64,000 nucleotides of DNA from Paracoccus haematequi. GTDB taxonomy: Bacteria; Pseudomonadota; Alphaproteobacteria; Rhodobacterales; Rhodobacteraceae. Of the stretch, positions 1 through 8,241 are shown one piece after another (position 1 is the first letter of the stretch; each line of letters opens with the position of its first letter). The stretch covers positions 124,001-188,000 of the forward strand of contig CAMCVS010000002.1 of NCBI GenBank assembly GCA_945881965.1. The letters are read 5' to 3'. The translations under genes and the position numbers were made by a program. Below the pieces are notes generated by a model. It was not told the DNA's origin, searched no databases, and saw nothing but the letters and a program-made list of their open reading frames with translations.

Positions 1-31
1 ACCCAGATCAAACCCGGACAGGATCACGCCC

Positions 32-775
32 GTGAATCACGCAGCCCAGAATATCACCCAGGAATGTGCGGATTGTCCGATCCGGCACCGTGCCGTTTGC
101 GCGCGCTGTGAACCCGATGAACTGACGCGGCTGGAAGAGATCAAGTATTACCGCCATTACGACGCGGGCAGCCATATCCTGTGGTCGGGCGACCGGATGG
201 AATTCGTGGCCTCGGTCGTGTCCGGCATCGCGACGTTGACCCAGACGATGGAGGACGGGCGCACCCAGATGGTGGGCCTGTTGTTGCCGTCGGATTTCGT
301 CGGCCGTCCGGGGCGCGATACCTCGCCCTATGATGTGGTCGCGACAACCGACATCGTGATGTGCTGTTTCCGCAAACGGCCGTTCGAACAGATGATGGAA
401 CGCACCCCGCATATCGCACACCGCCTGCTGGAAATGACGCTGGATGAACTGGACGCGGCGCGGGAATGGATGCTGGTGCTGGGGCGGAAAACCGCGCGGG
501 AAAAGATCGCCTCGTTGCTGACCATCATCGCGCGGCGGGACGCGTCCTTGAACTTGCGCGCGCCCAAGGGTGTTTTGGTGTTCGATCTTCCGCTGACCCG
601 CGAGGCGATGGCGGATTATCTGGGTCTGACGCTGGAAACCGTGTCGCGCCAGATTTCGGCGCTGAAACGCGACGGGGTGATCGAGCTGGAAGGCAAGCGT
701 CACGTCACGGTGCGTGATTTCGCCCGCCTTCTGGAAGAAGCCGGCGACGACAACGACGGCGGCATGCTGGCGTAA
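32..775 (+). CDS. fnrL: FnrL-type oxygen-responsive CRP/FNR regulator
   Basis: Global regulator of the shift to low oxygen. The 247-residue protein begins with a GTG codon and has four N-terminal cysteines (C12, C15, C23, C26) in the spacing ECADCPIRHRAVCARC, typical of FnrL, plus C111/C112 in the central part that can supply the remaining [4Fe-4S] ligand. A cyclic-nucleotide-binding-like beta roll covers about residues 30-140, and a helix-turn-helix with the FNR-type recognition helix (LETVSRQ) lies near residues 200-215, which predicts binding to TTGAT-N4-ATCAA. Such a box is present at 22857 in this window. The gene stands alone; only 31 bases upstream are visible, and these include an ATCAA half-site at 7-11. 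Confidence 0.93.
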   Translation: MNHAAQNITQECADCPIRHRAVCARCEPDELTRLEEIKYYRHYDAGSHILWSGDRMEFVASVVSGIATLTQTMEDGRTQMVGLLLPSDFVGRPGRDTSPYDVVATTDIVMCCFRKRPFEQMMERTPHIAHRLLEMTLDELDAAREWMLVLGRKTAREKIASLLTIIARRDASLNLRAPKGVLVFDLPLTREAMADYLGLTLETVSRQISALKRDGVIELEGKRHVTVRDFARLLEEAGDDNDGGMLA

Positions 776-829
776 GCGCCGGTTTGACGCGGCTGGGGCG
801 CCTGTTACAAGGCGGCGTTGGAGGCGCGC

Positions 830-2101
830 ATGACACATCCTCATATCCTGATCGCGGGCGGCGGCATTGGCGGCATGGCGCTTGCGCTGACGCTGCACCA
901 GATCGGCGTGGCCTGCACGGTGCTGGAATCCGTGGCGGAACTGAAACCGCTGGGCGTGGGGATCAACCTGCAACCCAACGCGGTGCGGGAGTTGGGCGAT
1001 CTGGGGATTGGCACCGACGCGCTGGATCGTATCGGTTTGCCCGCGCGCGAATGGGCCTTGGTGGGCCGCAACGGGCAGGACATCTATGCCGAACCGCGCG
1101 GGATCGGGGCCGGGTATCATTGGCCGCAATATGCCGTGCATCGCGGGCAGTTGCAGATGATGCTCTATCACACCGTGCTGGACCGGCTGGGGCATGATGC
1201 CGTGCGCACCGGGGCGCGCGTTCTGGGCTATGACCAGACCGCCGATGGCGTGGTGGCACAGGTCGAAACCGCCCAAGGTCCCGAACGCATCGCGGGCACG
1301 CTGCTGATTGCCGCCGATGGCCTGCACTCGCGCATCCGCGCGCAGATGTATCCGGCGCAACCGCCGGTGCAATGGGGCGGTGCGATCCTGTGGCGGGGCG
1401 TGACGCGGGCGAAACCCATTCGCAGCGGGTCAAGTTTCGTGGGGCTGGGCACGCATCTGCACCGGATCGTGTTTTACCCGATCTCGCATCCCGGCCCCGA
1501 TGGGCTGGCCGATATCAACTGGATCGCCGAACAGACGATGGACAATTCTGGCGGCTGGGACGGCGACTGGAACCGGCGCGTGACGCTGGACCGTTTCGCG
1601 CATCACTTTGCCGATTGGCGGTTCGACTGGCTGGATGTGCCCGCCCTGATCGCAGGCGCGCCCGCCGTCTATGAATACCCGATGATCGACCGCGACCCGG
1701 TGCCGACATGGGTCGATGGGCGGGTGGCGCTGATGGGCGACGCCGCGCATGTGATGTATCCGACCGGGTCGAATGGCGCGAGCCAGGCGATCATCGACGC
1801 GCGCGTGATCGGGGCCTGCCTGTTGGCGCATGGCGTGACGCCCGCCGCGCTGGCCGATTACGATGCGCGGCTGTGCAAACCCGTGTCAGACCTTGTGCTG
1901 CGCAACCGGGGCGCGGGGCCGTTCGGGTTGCTGAACATGGTCGATGCCCGCTGCGGCGGGGTGTTCGACGGCATCGACGCGGTCATCCCGCCCGAGGAAC
2001 GCGCGGCGTTCATGGCGGGCTACAAGGCGGCGGCGGGTTTCGCCATCGAACGGCTGAACGCCGCGCCGCCGACGATACCCCCCGGCGCGCGCGTGACTTA
2101 G
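830..2101 (+). CDS. PhzS-like FAD-dependent aromatic monooxygenase
   Basis: Class A flavoprotein hydroxylase of about 423 residues. The N-terminal dinucleotide fold has GGGIGG at residues 10-15, the DG motif (AADGLHSR) lies near residue 162 and the FAD ribityl-binding GD motif (GDAAHVMYPTGSNG) near residue 303. Segments such as PLGVGINLQPNAV, HRGQLQMML and LWRGVT resemble the phenazine enzyme PhzS as I recall it, more than salicylate or 3-hydroxybenzoate hydroxylases. GGAGG at 820-824 places the start at this ATG; a TTG 12 bases upstream is in frame but lies before the ribosome site. The stop overlaps that of the convergent quinone oxidoreductase by 4 bases. Substrate unknown; no phenazine core genes are in the window. 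Confidence 0.8.
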   Translation: MTHPHILIAGGGIGGMALALTLHQIGVACTVLESVAELKPLGVGINLQPNAVRELGDLGIGTDALDRIGLPAREWALVGRNGQDIYAEPRGIGAGYHWPQYAVHRGQLQMMLYHTVLDRLGHDAVRTGARVLGYDQTADGVVAQVETAQGPERIAGTLLIAADGLHSRIRAQMYPAQPPVQWGGAILWRGVTRAKPIRSGSSFVGLGTHLHRIVFYPISHPGPDGLADINWIAEQTMDNSGGWDGDWNRRVTLDRFAHHFADWRFDWLDVPALIAGAPAVYEYPMIDRDPVPTWVDGRVALMGDAAHVMYPTGSNGASQAIIDARVIGACLLAHGVTPAALADYDARLCKPVSDLVLRNRGAGPFGLLNMVDARCGGVFDGIDAVIPPEERAAFMAGYKAAAGFAIERLNAAPPTIPPGARVT

Positions 2102-3081
2102 GCCACCTGCAACACGATCTTGCCGATATGGGTCGATGTCTCCATCCGGGCATGGGCGGCGGCGGCATCGGCCAACGGGAATGTGCTGTCCATGACAGGG
2201 GCCACCGTGCCCGCCGCCAGCAAGGGCCAGACATGGGCGCGCAGCCCTTCGGCAATCTGTGCCTTAGCCAGATCAGATTGCGGGCGCAGCGTGGACCCGG
2301 TGATTGTCAGGCGGCGCGTCATCACTTGCGCGAAATTTACCTCGACCTTGGGCCCTTGCAGAAAGGCGATCTGCACCAGCCGCCCATCGGTGGCCAGCGC
2401 GTTCAGGTTGCGCGGCAGGTATGACCCGCCCACCATGTCAAGGATCAGGTTGGCGCCGCCTGCGGCGGTCATCACCGGCACGAAATCTTCTTCACGGTGC
2501 AGGATCACGCGTTCGGCGCCCAGCGCCATCACAGGCGCGACCTTGTCGGCGCTGCCCACCGTGGTGAACACCCGCGCGCCAAAGGCCCGCGCTAGTTGGA
2601 TCGCCGTGGTGCCGATGCCGGACGCGCCGCCATGCACCAGAAAGCGTTCACCCGCCGTCAGCCCGCCGCGCAGGAACACATTGGTCCAGACGGTGAAAAA
2701 CGTCTCGGGCAGGCAGGCGGCCTTCGCCATGTCCATGCCATCCGGCACGGGCAGGCAATGCGCGGCGGGCGTGGCCGCATATTCGGCATAGCCGCCACCG
2801 GGCAACAGGGCGCAGACCGCGTCGCCTTCGCGAAACCCGGTCACACCCGGACCGACGGCCGCAACATGCCCCGCACATTCCAGCCCCGGCAGATCAGACG
2901 CCCCCGCAGGCGGCGCATAGGCCCCCGCGCGTTGCAGCGCATCGGGCCGGTTCACGCCCGCAAAAGCCACGCGGATCACCACCTGCCCGTGCCCCGCCAC
3001 CGGGCGCGGCCGTTCGGTCAGGCGCAGCACCTCTGGCCCCCCGGGTGCGGTGATTTCGACGGCGCGCATTGTGTCTGGCAT
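2098..3081 (-). CDS. NAD(P)H:quinone oxidoreductase, zinc-independent MDR family
   Basis: Soluble quinone oxidoreductase (QOR/PIG3-like) of 327 residues. It opens with the GroES-like domain (MRAVEITAPGGPEVLRL), has the conserved NRPDALQR segment, and carries the nucleotide-binding Rossmann motif HGGASGIGTTAIQLA near residue 150. No structural-zinc cysteine cluster is seen, which fits the zinc-less QOR branch that reduces quinones or enones with NADPH. GGAGG lies 7 bases before the chosen ATG. The open frame extends 40 codons further upstream, but that part overlaps the divergent membrane protein and has no ribosome site. Confidence 0.88.
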   Translation of the reverse strand: MPDTMRAVEITAPGGPEVLRLTERPRPVAGHGQVVIRVAFAGVNRPDALQRAGAYAPPAGASDLPGLECAGHVAAVGPGVTGFREGDAVCALLPGGGYAEYAATPAAHCLPVPDGMDMAKAACLPETFFTVWTNVFLRGGLTAGERFLVHGGASGIGTTAIQLARAFGARVFTTVGSADKVAPVMALGAERVILHREEDFVPVMTAAGGANLILDMVGGSYLPRNLNALATDGRLVQIAFLQGPKVEVNFAQVMTRRLTITGSTLRPQSDLAKAQIAEGLRAHVWPLLAAGTVAPVMDSTFPLADAAAAHARMETSTHIGKIVLQVA

Positions 3082-3145
3082 GGGTGATCCTCCGGCTGTG
3101 ATCCTTCGTAACAAGGCCAGTGCAGAAGTGAAACAGAGGATACCG

Positions 3146-3484
3146 ATGCTGAACCTGTCGCTGATCGTAAATATCGCCGTGCTGATCCCTGTTGTGGGCA
3201 TCCTGCTGGCGACCGACCGCCCCGCCGAACGCGCTTATGGCCCCGACACAGCGGCGCGGCGCATTCTGGGCTGTCTCTATGCCGCAATCCTGATCGCCTC
3301 TGCGGTGTTGCTGGCCGGGGCGTGGATGGGCCGCGACGTGCTGGCCCATGCGCAGGCGCTGCTGGCGGTGCAGGTGATCTACAAGATCGCCACGCTGCCC
3401 GCCGTCGGCCCGCGCAACCCGGTCGTCATCGCCAATCTGGGCATCGCGGCGCTGCATGCTGCGACGCTGTGGGTCACGGCCTAG
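3146..3484 (+). CDS. small integral membrane protein, unknown function
   Basis: A 112-residue protein with about four hydrophobic segments: residues 2-20, a stretch after the charged loop at DRPAERAYG (about 35-55), and two more towards the C-terminus. AGAGGA precedes the ATG at 3146. I do not recognise the family. It is divergent from the quinone oxidoreductase and converges on the COQ9-family gene with a 4-base stop overlap (CTAG at 3481-3484). Placement beside quinone-related genes is suggestive, but the sequence gives no functional motif. Confidence 0.65.
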   Translation: MLNLSLIVNIAVLIPVVGILLATDRPAERAYGPDTAARRILGCLYAAILIASAVLLAGAWMGRDVLAHAQALLAVQVIYKIATLPAVGPRNPVVIANLGIAALHAATLWVTA

Positions 3485-4173
3485 GCGTCGGCCTTTGGCG
3501 CATAAGAGCCCGGCATGTCGGGGCGGGGCGTGGGCGCGCGGACCTTGGACAGGATCATGTTCGGTCCGACCATGAGCGCGCTGAACAGCTTGTTTTCGCG
3601 CAACTGGCCTTTGACCTTTTCGATCTGCATCACGTCCGCAATGCGGCGTTCGATGAAATCCCATGTCGCCTGATGCCCTTCGGATTGGTCGCCTAGCCAA
3701 TAGAGCGCGCAGGCGCCATAGACCGCCGACAGCGTGGCGCGTTTGGTATACCAGTTGATGTCGGTTGAGGTATCGCCCAGCGCGGTCCAGATCGCATCCG
3801 CCGTGCCCCAGATCAGCCGCGCGCCATCGGCGGCATATTGCGGCAGCGCAAACAGCGTGGACCCGCGCCGCACCGCCTCTTTGTCGCTGGCCGCTTCCAG
3901 CCGGGCCCGGATGGCGAATGCCACCCGGTCGCTGTAGCGCATCGCGGCCAGATCGGCATCCCGCAACCGCGCGGTCATCGCCGCATCGCCGCGCCGGTGA
4001 TAGGCCACGGCCAGATCGACCGCGCCACGCGGGCAGATCGCGCGCGCCACCGTCGGATCAACGCCCGAATCGCGGGTCGCTGCGGCAAAGGTATCCGCCG
4101 ACCAGCCGTCGAACGGCACATGCAGCAGGGCTGCGTCCAGCAAACGGTCCAGATCGGTCATGGTATCAGGCAT
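3481..4173 (-). CDS. COQ9-family ubiquinone biosynthesis protein
   Basis: A 230-residue COQ9-like protein. In the family it binds lipids and presents ubiquinone intermediates to the COQ7 hydroxylase at the membrane. It has the N-terminal TetR-like helical region (LLDAALLHVPFDGW..AICPRG) and the C-terminal COQ9 signature with DINWYTKRATLSAVYG and WDFIERRIADV. TGATGGAGG lies 5 bases before the ATG at 4173; an ATG four codons earlier lies within or before this ribosome site and is less likely. Monocistronic in this context, pointing away from rpsU. Confidence 0.88.
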   Translation of the reverse strand: MPDTMTDLDRLLDAALLHVPFDGWSADTFAAATRDSGVDPTVARAICPRGAVDLAVAYHRRGDAAMTARLRDADLAAMRYSDRVAFAIRARLEAASDKEAVRRGSTLFALPQYAADGARLIWGTADAIWTALGDTSTDINWYTKRATLSAVYGACALYWLGDQSEGHQATWDFIERRIADVMQIEKVKGQLRENKLFSALMVGPNMILSKVRAPTPRPDMPGSYAPKADA

Positions 4174-4282
4174 GGGAACCTCCATCAGGGATGCTTTCGC
4201 CTAGACATATAGGACGGCGTTTGCTAATGGCACCCATCCTGCAATTCATTGCAACTCAACCTAGAAAGGTGGTGAAAACCAC

Positions 4283-4489
4283 ATGCAGGTAAGCGTTCGT
4301 GACAATAACGTCGATCAGGCCCTCCGGGCTCTGAAGAAAAAGCTGCAGCGCGAGGGTGTCTTTCGCGAGATGAAGCTCAAGCAGCATTTCGAAAAGCCCT
4401 CTGTCAAGCGGGCACGCGAGCAAGCCGAAGCGGTCCGTCGGGCCCGCAAGCTGGCGCGCAAGAAGCTGCAACGCGAAGGCATGCTGTAA
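4283..4489 (+). CDS. rpsU: 30S ribosomal protein S21
   Basis: Small basic ribosomal protein of 68 residues that binds the 30S platform. It has the family pattern: N-terminal [20 protein letters not shown], central [14 protein letters not shown], and a Lys/Arg-rich C-terminal helix. AAAGGTGGTGA precedes the ATG. A rho-independent terminator follows at 4522. Alphaproteobacterial S21 is of this length. It is monocistronic here rather than in the enterobacterial rpsU-dnaG-rpoD arrangement. Confidence 0.97.
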   Translation: MQVSVRDNNVDQALRALKKKLQREGVFREMKLKQHFEKPSVKRAREQAEAVRRARKLARKKLQREGML

Positions 4490-4521
4490 GGCAAGCCCCG
4501 CGTTAGGCGACGTGACGTGTG

Positions 4522-4553
4522 ACCCCCGTGGCCTCTGGCCCGGGGGTTTATTC
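4522..4553 (+). terminator. rho-independent terminator after rpsU
   Basis: ACCCCCG (4522-4528) pairs with CGGGGGT (4541-4547), with a shorter TGGCC..GGCC pairing inside the loop, followed by a T-rich tail. It sits 33 bases after the rpsU stop. Confidence 0.8.
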
Positions 4554-4630
4554 GTTTCCGCAGGCGAAAACATTTGGCCTGACGCAGCCCTGACGCTAAC
4601 AAGAGGCGCATTGGTATAGGAGGTTTCGGG

Positions 4631-5515
4631 ATGGAATTGGTCATCGGCGACTTCATCGGATCGAACGCCGGTATTCTGGCGCTGGCGGTTCTGGTCATCG
4701 TCATGCTGTGGAAAGCTGTCCGCATCGTGCCGCAATCCGAGAAATTCGTGATCGAACGCTTCGGACGGCTGCATTCCGTGCTGGGGCCGGGGCTGAATTT
4801 CATCGTGCCGTTTCTGGATGTGGTGGCGCACCGGATTTCGATTCTGGAGCGGCAATTGCCCACCGCCGAACAGGATGCGATCACCGTGGATAACGTGTTG
4901 GTCAAGGTCGAGACATCGGTGTTCTACCGCATCACCGAACCCGAAAAGACCGTCTACCGCATCCGCGATGTCGATGGCGCGATTGCCACGACCGTGGCGG
5001 GGATCGTGCGGTCGGAAATCGGCAAAATGGAACTGGATCAGGTCCAGTCCAACCGCAATGAATTGATCCACAAGATCCGCGAGGCGGTGCGCGCGATGGT
5101 CGATGACTGGGGCATCGAGGTGACGCGGGCGGAAATTCTGGATGTGAATCTCGACAGCGCGACCCGCGCCGCCATGCTGCAACAGTTGAACGCCGAACGC
5201 GCACGGCGCGCGCAGGTCACCGAGGCCGAAGGCAAGAAACGCGCCGTCGAACTCGCCGCCGATGCCGCGCTTTATGCCGCCGAACAAGAGGCCAAGGCCC
5301 GCCGTATCCAGGCCGATGCCGAGGCTTACGCCACCGGCGTCGTCGCCGGTGCGATCCGCGAAAACGGGCTGGAGGCCGCGCAATATCAGGTGGCCCTGCG
5401 TCAGGTCGAGGCGCTGGAGGCGGTGGCGAGCGGCCAAGGCAAGCAGACGATCATCCTGCCCGCCGCCGCGCTGGAGGCGTTTTCCGATGCGTTCAAGCTG
5501 TTGAAAGGACGCTGA
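4631..5515 (+). CDS. SPFH/Band-7 (stomatin-like) membrane protein
   Basis: A 294-residue prohibitin-homology protein of the QmcA/stomatin type. A single N-terminal membrane segment (about residues 12-32, GILALAVLVIVMLWKAV) is followed by the SPFH domain (PQSEKFVIERFGRLHSVLGP to about residue 200) and an Ala/Glu-rich coiled coil (EAEGKKRAVELAADAALYAAEQEAKARR) that drives oligomerisation. Such proteins form ring scaffolds in membrane microdomains and act with NfeD proteins; the next gene is an NfeD homologue beginning 2 bases after this stop. GGAGG is just upstream of the ATG. Confidence 0.93.
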   Translation: MELVIGDFIGSNAGILALAVLVIVMLWKAVRIVPQSEKFVIERFGRLHSVLGPGLNFIVPFLDVVAHRISILERQLPTAEQDAITVDNVLVKVETSVFYRITEPEKTVYRIRDVDGAIATTVAGIVRSEIGKMELDQVQSNRNELIHKIREAVRAMVDDWGIEVTRAEILDVNLDSATRAAMLQQLNAERARRAQVTEAEGKKRAVELAADAALYAAEQEAKARRIQADAEAYATGVVAGAIRENGLEAAQYQVALRQVEALEAVASGQGKQTIILPAAALEAFSDAFKLLKGR

Positions 5516-5516
5516 G

Positions 5517-5798
5517 ATGTTGATGGAAGCGTGGAAACTGTGGTGGGTCTGGCTGGTTTTCGCGGCGCTGCTGGGGCTGGCGGAAATGCTGCTGCCGGGG
5601 TTCGTGCTGTTGGGGTTTGCCATCGGCGCGCTGGCCATGGCGGCGGTGGTGGCGACCGGGCTGTTCGGCACGTCATTTGCGTTGACGGTGCTGGTTTATG
5701 CGGTGGCGTCGGTTGGCGCGTGGTGGTGGCTGAACCGGGTGTTTCCACGGGATCGGGGCAATGTCCGCATCTGGGACCGTGATATCAACGACAACTGA
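5517..5798 (+). CDS. NfeD-family short membrane protein
   Basis: A 93-residue partner of the preceding SPFH protein. It has a Trp-rich N-terminal helix and two further hydrophobic segments (about 10-35 and 40-75), and ends near the start of the OB-like region, so it is a short NfeD1b-type protein without a ClpP-like protease domain. The stop-start junction with the SPFH gene (TGAG-ATG) implies translational coupling. A second ATG two codons downstream is an alternative start. The last 38 bases overlap the downstream Nudix gene. Confidence 0.82.
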   Translation: MLMEAWKLWWVWLVFAALLGLAEMLLPGFVLLGFAIGALAMAAVVATGLFGTSFALTVLVYAVASVGAWWWLNRVFPRDRGNVRIWDRDINDN

Positions 5799-6192
5799 TC
5801 CGTTCCACGGCGCCAAGGTCGCGGTGATCTGGCAGGGCTGTGTCGTCACGCTGTTGCGCGATGACCGGGCGGATATTCCCTGGCCCGGCTGGTGGGATTT
5901 GCCGGGTGGCGGGCGCGAGGGCCATGAGACGCCCTGGGACTGCGTCTGTCGCGAAGCCGCCGAGGAACTGGCGCTGGATTTGACCCGCGAAGCACCCTGT
6001 CACAGCAGCGCGCACCGCGATGCCGCCGGACGGGTGGTGTGGTTCTTTGTGGTGCGGCCCACGGTTCTGGATGTCGCAGCCTTGCGGTTAGGGGACGAGG
6101 GGCAGGCGTGGCAGATGATGCCGCTACCGCAATTCCTGACCCATCCGCGCGTGATCCCGCAGTTCCAGACCCGCCTGCAACCGGTGATTTGA
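5761..6192 (+). CDS. Nudix hydrolase
   Basis: A 143-residue NUDIX phosphohydrolase. The Nudix box spans about residues 49-71 (core LPGGGREGHE and REAAEELAL, fitting G-x5-E-x7-R-E-U-x-E-E), which binds the catalytic divalent metals. The substrate (a nucleoside diphosphate derivative) cannot be read from the sequence. The ATG at 5761 lies inside the NfeD gene, giving a 38-base overlap. A start further downstream would remove the first beta strand of the fold, so the overlap is probably real. Confidence 0.87.
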   Translation: MSASGTVISTTTDPFHGAKVAVIWQGCVVTLLRDDRADIPWPGWWDLPGGGREGHETPWDCVCREAAEELALDLTREAPCHSSAHRDAAGRVVWFFVVRPTVLDVAALRLGDEGQAWQMMPLPQFLTHPRVIPQFQTRLQPVI

Positions 6193-6274
6193 CGCCGACG
6201 CGGGCGGCACCGGGGTTTTTCCGCTGGATCGGCAGGCCAAGCTGGCGCAGCCTGCACGGGAAAAGGAGCCGCAC

Positions 6275-6760
6275 ATGATCCCGTCAGATGCCCCGCGACA
6301 TCCCCCCGTTGCCAGTATCGAGGACACCCTGACCTTCAAGATCGCGCGGTTCGCCGCGATCAACGCGCGCGACGGCACCGTGATCTTTCGCGACGGCTTT
6401 GACCTGACGCTGAACGAATGGCGGGTGCTGGGGCTGGTGGCGGCGCATGCACCGTTGGGGTTGAACAGGCTGACGGAACTGGTGCTGATGGACAAGGGCC
6501 AACTCAGCCGCACAGTGCAGGCGCTGGTCACGCGCGGAAAGCTGGTCAGCCAGGTGGGTGCTGCGGACGCCCGCAAGGTGGAATTGTCGCTTAGCGAGAA
6601 AGGCGCGGCGCTGCATGCCAAGGTGCTGGAATTTGCCCGCGCGCGCAACGAAGAGGTGTTGGAGGTGCTGAGCGTTGCCGAAGCAAAGCAGTTCATCGCG
6701 CTTTTGGACCGGCTTCTGGTTCACAACACCGCGCTGGTGCGGAACAACGGCAATCTGTGA
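6275..6760 (+). CDS. MarR-family transcriptional regulator
   Basis: Winged-helix regulator of 161 residues. The wHTH lies near residues 45-110 (LNRLTELVLMDKGQLSRTVQALVTRGKLVSQ) followed by the MarR wing segment AADARKVELSLSEKG, with dimerisation helices at both ends. AAGGAG lies 5 bases before the ATG. It follows the Nudix gene by 82 bases and stops 3 bases before the convergent OmpA-like gene. The target is not evident; the nearest catabolic genes have their own MarR regulators. Confidence 0.88.
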   Translation: MIPSDAPRHPPVASIEDTLTFKIARFAAINARDGTVIFRDGFDLTLNEWRVLGLVAAHAPLGLNRLTELVLMDKGQLSRTVQALVTRGKLVSQVGAADARKVELSLSEKGAALHAKVLEFARARNEEVLEVLSVAEAKQFIALLDRLLVHNTALVRNNGNL

Positions 6761-6763
6761 CGC

Positions 6764-7678
6764 TCATCCGCCCGTCAGCAACACCGCCTCGACCCGGCGG
6801 TTCTGTTCGCGGCCCTCGGGTGTGGTGTTGGGGAACAGCGGCGCAAGATAGCCGATGCCGCGCGCCTCGATCTGCGCGCGCGCAACGCCGTGTTGTGTGA
6901 CCAGCCGTTCCAGAACGGCGACCGCGCGGCGTTCGGACAGCGCGATGTTGCCGTCCAGCGATCCGGTGGCATCGGTATGGCCCACCAAGGCCACCCGCCG
7001 CGCGGCATCCTCGGCCAAGAACCGCGCCAGCGCGTCCAGCGTTCCGAATGGCCCCGGTCCCAGATCGGTGGCCCCGGTGGCAAATGTCAGATCCGCCAGC
7101 ACCACCCGCCCTGTGGCCAGCAACTGGCCCGTCACGGATTGATCCCCCGGGGCGACCACAGCGGGCGCGGCCTGCGCAGTGGTCTGCGGCGCGGGCGAGC
7201 CGGTTGGGCCGATATGGATCACCTGCACGAATGCCATGCTGCCCGCGCGCGACACCAGCACCGACACCCGTTCGTCGTCACGCGCGACCGCGAGATAATG
7301 ATAATCCGTCAGATCGACCTGCATTTCGGGGGGCGGGGCAATCGTGGTGGCATAGCGGAAATCATAGCCGCCGCAGCCGGTATCGCGGCAGGCAAAAATC
7401 GTCGTGAACCCTGCCGCCGCAAGCTGATCGCGCAGCGGTGCCAGCACCCGCAATGTCGCCATTTCGGCGGCGATCTGCCAGACCCGCAGCGTCATCTGCC
7501 CTTCGCGCGCCGCGACGGGCAGGGTGCCCGCGAAAGCCCCGATGGGCAGGTCATAGGCCGTCTCGGGGCGCAGCTCGTCATAGACCAGCCGCGCATTGGC
7601 GGGCAGCGCCAGCGCCAGCGGATCGGCCGCCGCGACCGGCCCCGCCAGCAACATCAGGATGACCGCGACTGCCCTCAT
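6764..7678 (-). CDS. OmpA-family exported protein
   Basis: A 304-residue periplasmic or outer-membrane protein. An N-terminal signal peptide (MRAVAVILMLLAGPVAAADP) is followed by a unique domain of about 190 residues containing a CRDTGCGG cysteine pair, then a C-terminal OmpA peptidoglycan-binding domain with VALVGHTDATGSLDGN and LSERRAVAVLERL. There is no predicted N-terminal beta-barrel, so it is of the soluble OmpA-like type. It is last in a four-gene operon whose junctions all overlap by four bases (ATGA). Confidence 0.86.
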   Translation of the reverse strand: MRAVAVILMLLAGPVAAADPLALALPANARLVYDELRPETAYDLPIGAFAGTLPVAAREGQMTLRVWQIAAEMATLRVLAPLRDQLAAAGFTTIFACRDTGCGGYDFRYATTIAPPPEMQVDLTDYHYLAVARDDERVSVLVSRAGSMAFVQVIHIGPTGSPAPQTTAQAAPAVVAPGDQSVTGQLLATGRVVLADLTFATGATDLGPGPFGTLDALARFLAEDAARRVALVGHTDATGSLDGNIALSERRAVAVLERLVTQHGVARAQIEARGIGYLAPLFPNTTPEGREQNRRVEAVLLTGG

Positions 7679-8241
7679 CGAAACTGCGCGTGGTATTCCG
7701 GGTTGGGGCGCATGTTGGTGGCCGATGCAACCCGGTTGGTCATGTTGAAAAACGCCGCCACATTGGCGATGTCCCAGATGTCACGGTCGGTGAAACCGGC
7801 ATCGCGCAGCGCCTGCCGGTCGGCCTCGACGATGGTGTAAGACGCCACCGTGACCTTTTCCGCGAAGCTCAGCATGGCATGCTGGCGCGGGTTCAGGGTG
7901 GCCACGCGCCAGTTCATCACCATCATCTCGCCCAGCACCGGGTCACCGGATAATTCCCGCACCGCCGCGCCATGCGCCGTCAGGCAATAGAAACAGCGGT
8001 TCACCGATGACACCGCGACCGCGATCATCTCGCGTTCCAGCTTGGTCAGACCTGAATCTGCCAGCATCAACTTGTTATACAACGTGGTGAAGGCGTTGAG
8101 CATGTCGATGTCGAAAGCATGCGCGGCCAGCACATTTGGCACCATGCCCAGCTTTTCGGTGCAGATATCGAAATATTTCTGGGTCTTTTCCGGCAGCGGA
8201 TCGACAGGCGGCAGGTTCAGCGCTGTGGGAAGGCGGGTCAT
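7675..8241 (-). CDS. AhpD-like/carboxymuconolactone decarboxylase-family peroxidase-related protein
   Basis: A 189-residue all-helical protein with the AhpD core CFYCLTAHG near residue 85: a CxxC redox pair plus a proton-relay histidine, as in alkylhydroperoxidase-like proteins often annotated as peroxidase-related enzymes. GGAGG precedes the ATG at 8241 by 7 bases; the open frame extends far upstream but overlaps the GNAT gene. The start codon overlaps the GNAT stop. A role in peroxide or radical defence is inferred only from the family. Confidence 0.85.
   Translation of the reverse strand: MTRLPTALNLPPVDPLPEKTQKYFDICTEKLGMVPNVLAAHAFDIDMLNAFTTLYNKLMLADSGLTKLEREMIAVAVSSVNRCFYCLTAHGAAVRELSGDPVLGEMMVMNWRVATLNPRQHAMLSFAEKVTVASYTIVEADRQALRDAGFTDRDIWDIANVAAFFNMTNRVASATNMRPNPEYHAQFR

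Noticed and set aside
8-1372. 454-residue open frame on the minus strand over fnrL and the monooxygenase
   Set aside because: Composition rich in Arg, His, Gln and Pro, no recognisable domain, fully antisense to two well-supported genes; a GC-rich shadow frame.
4256-5671. 471-residue minus-strand frame opposite rpsU and the SPFH gene
   Set aside because: Spans the rpsU terminator and two strong genes; no start signal or domain.
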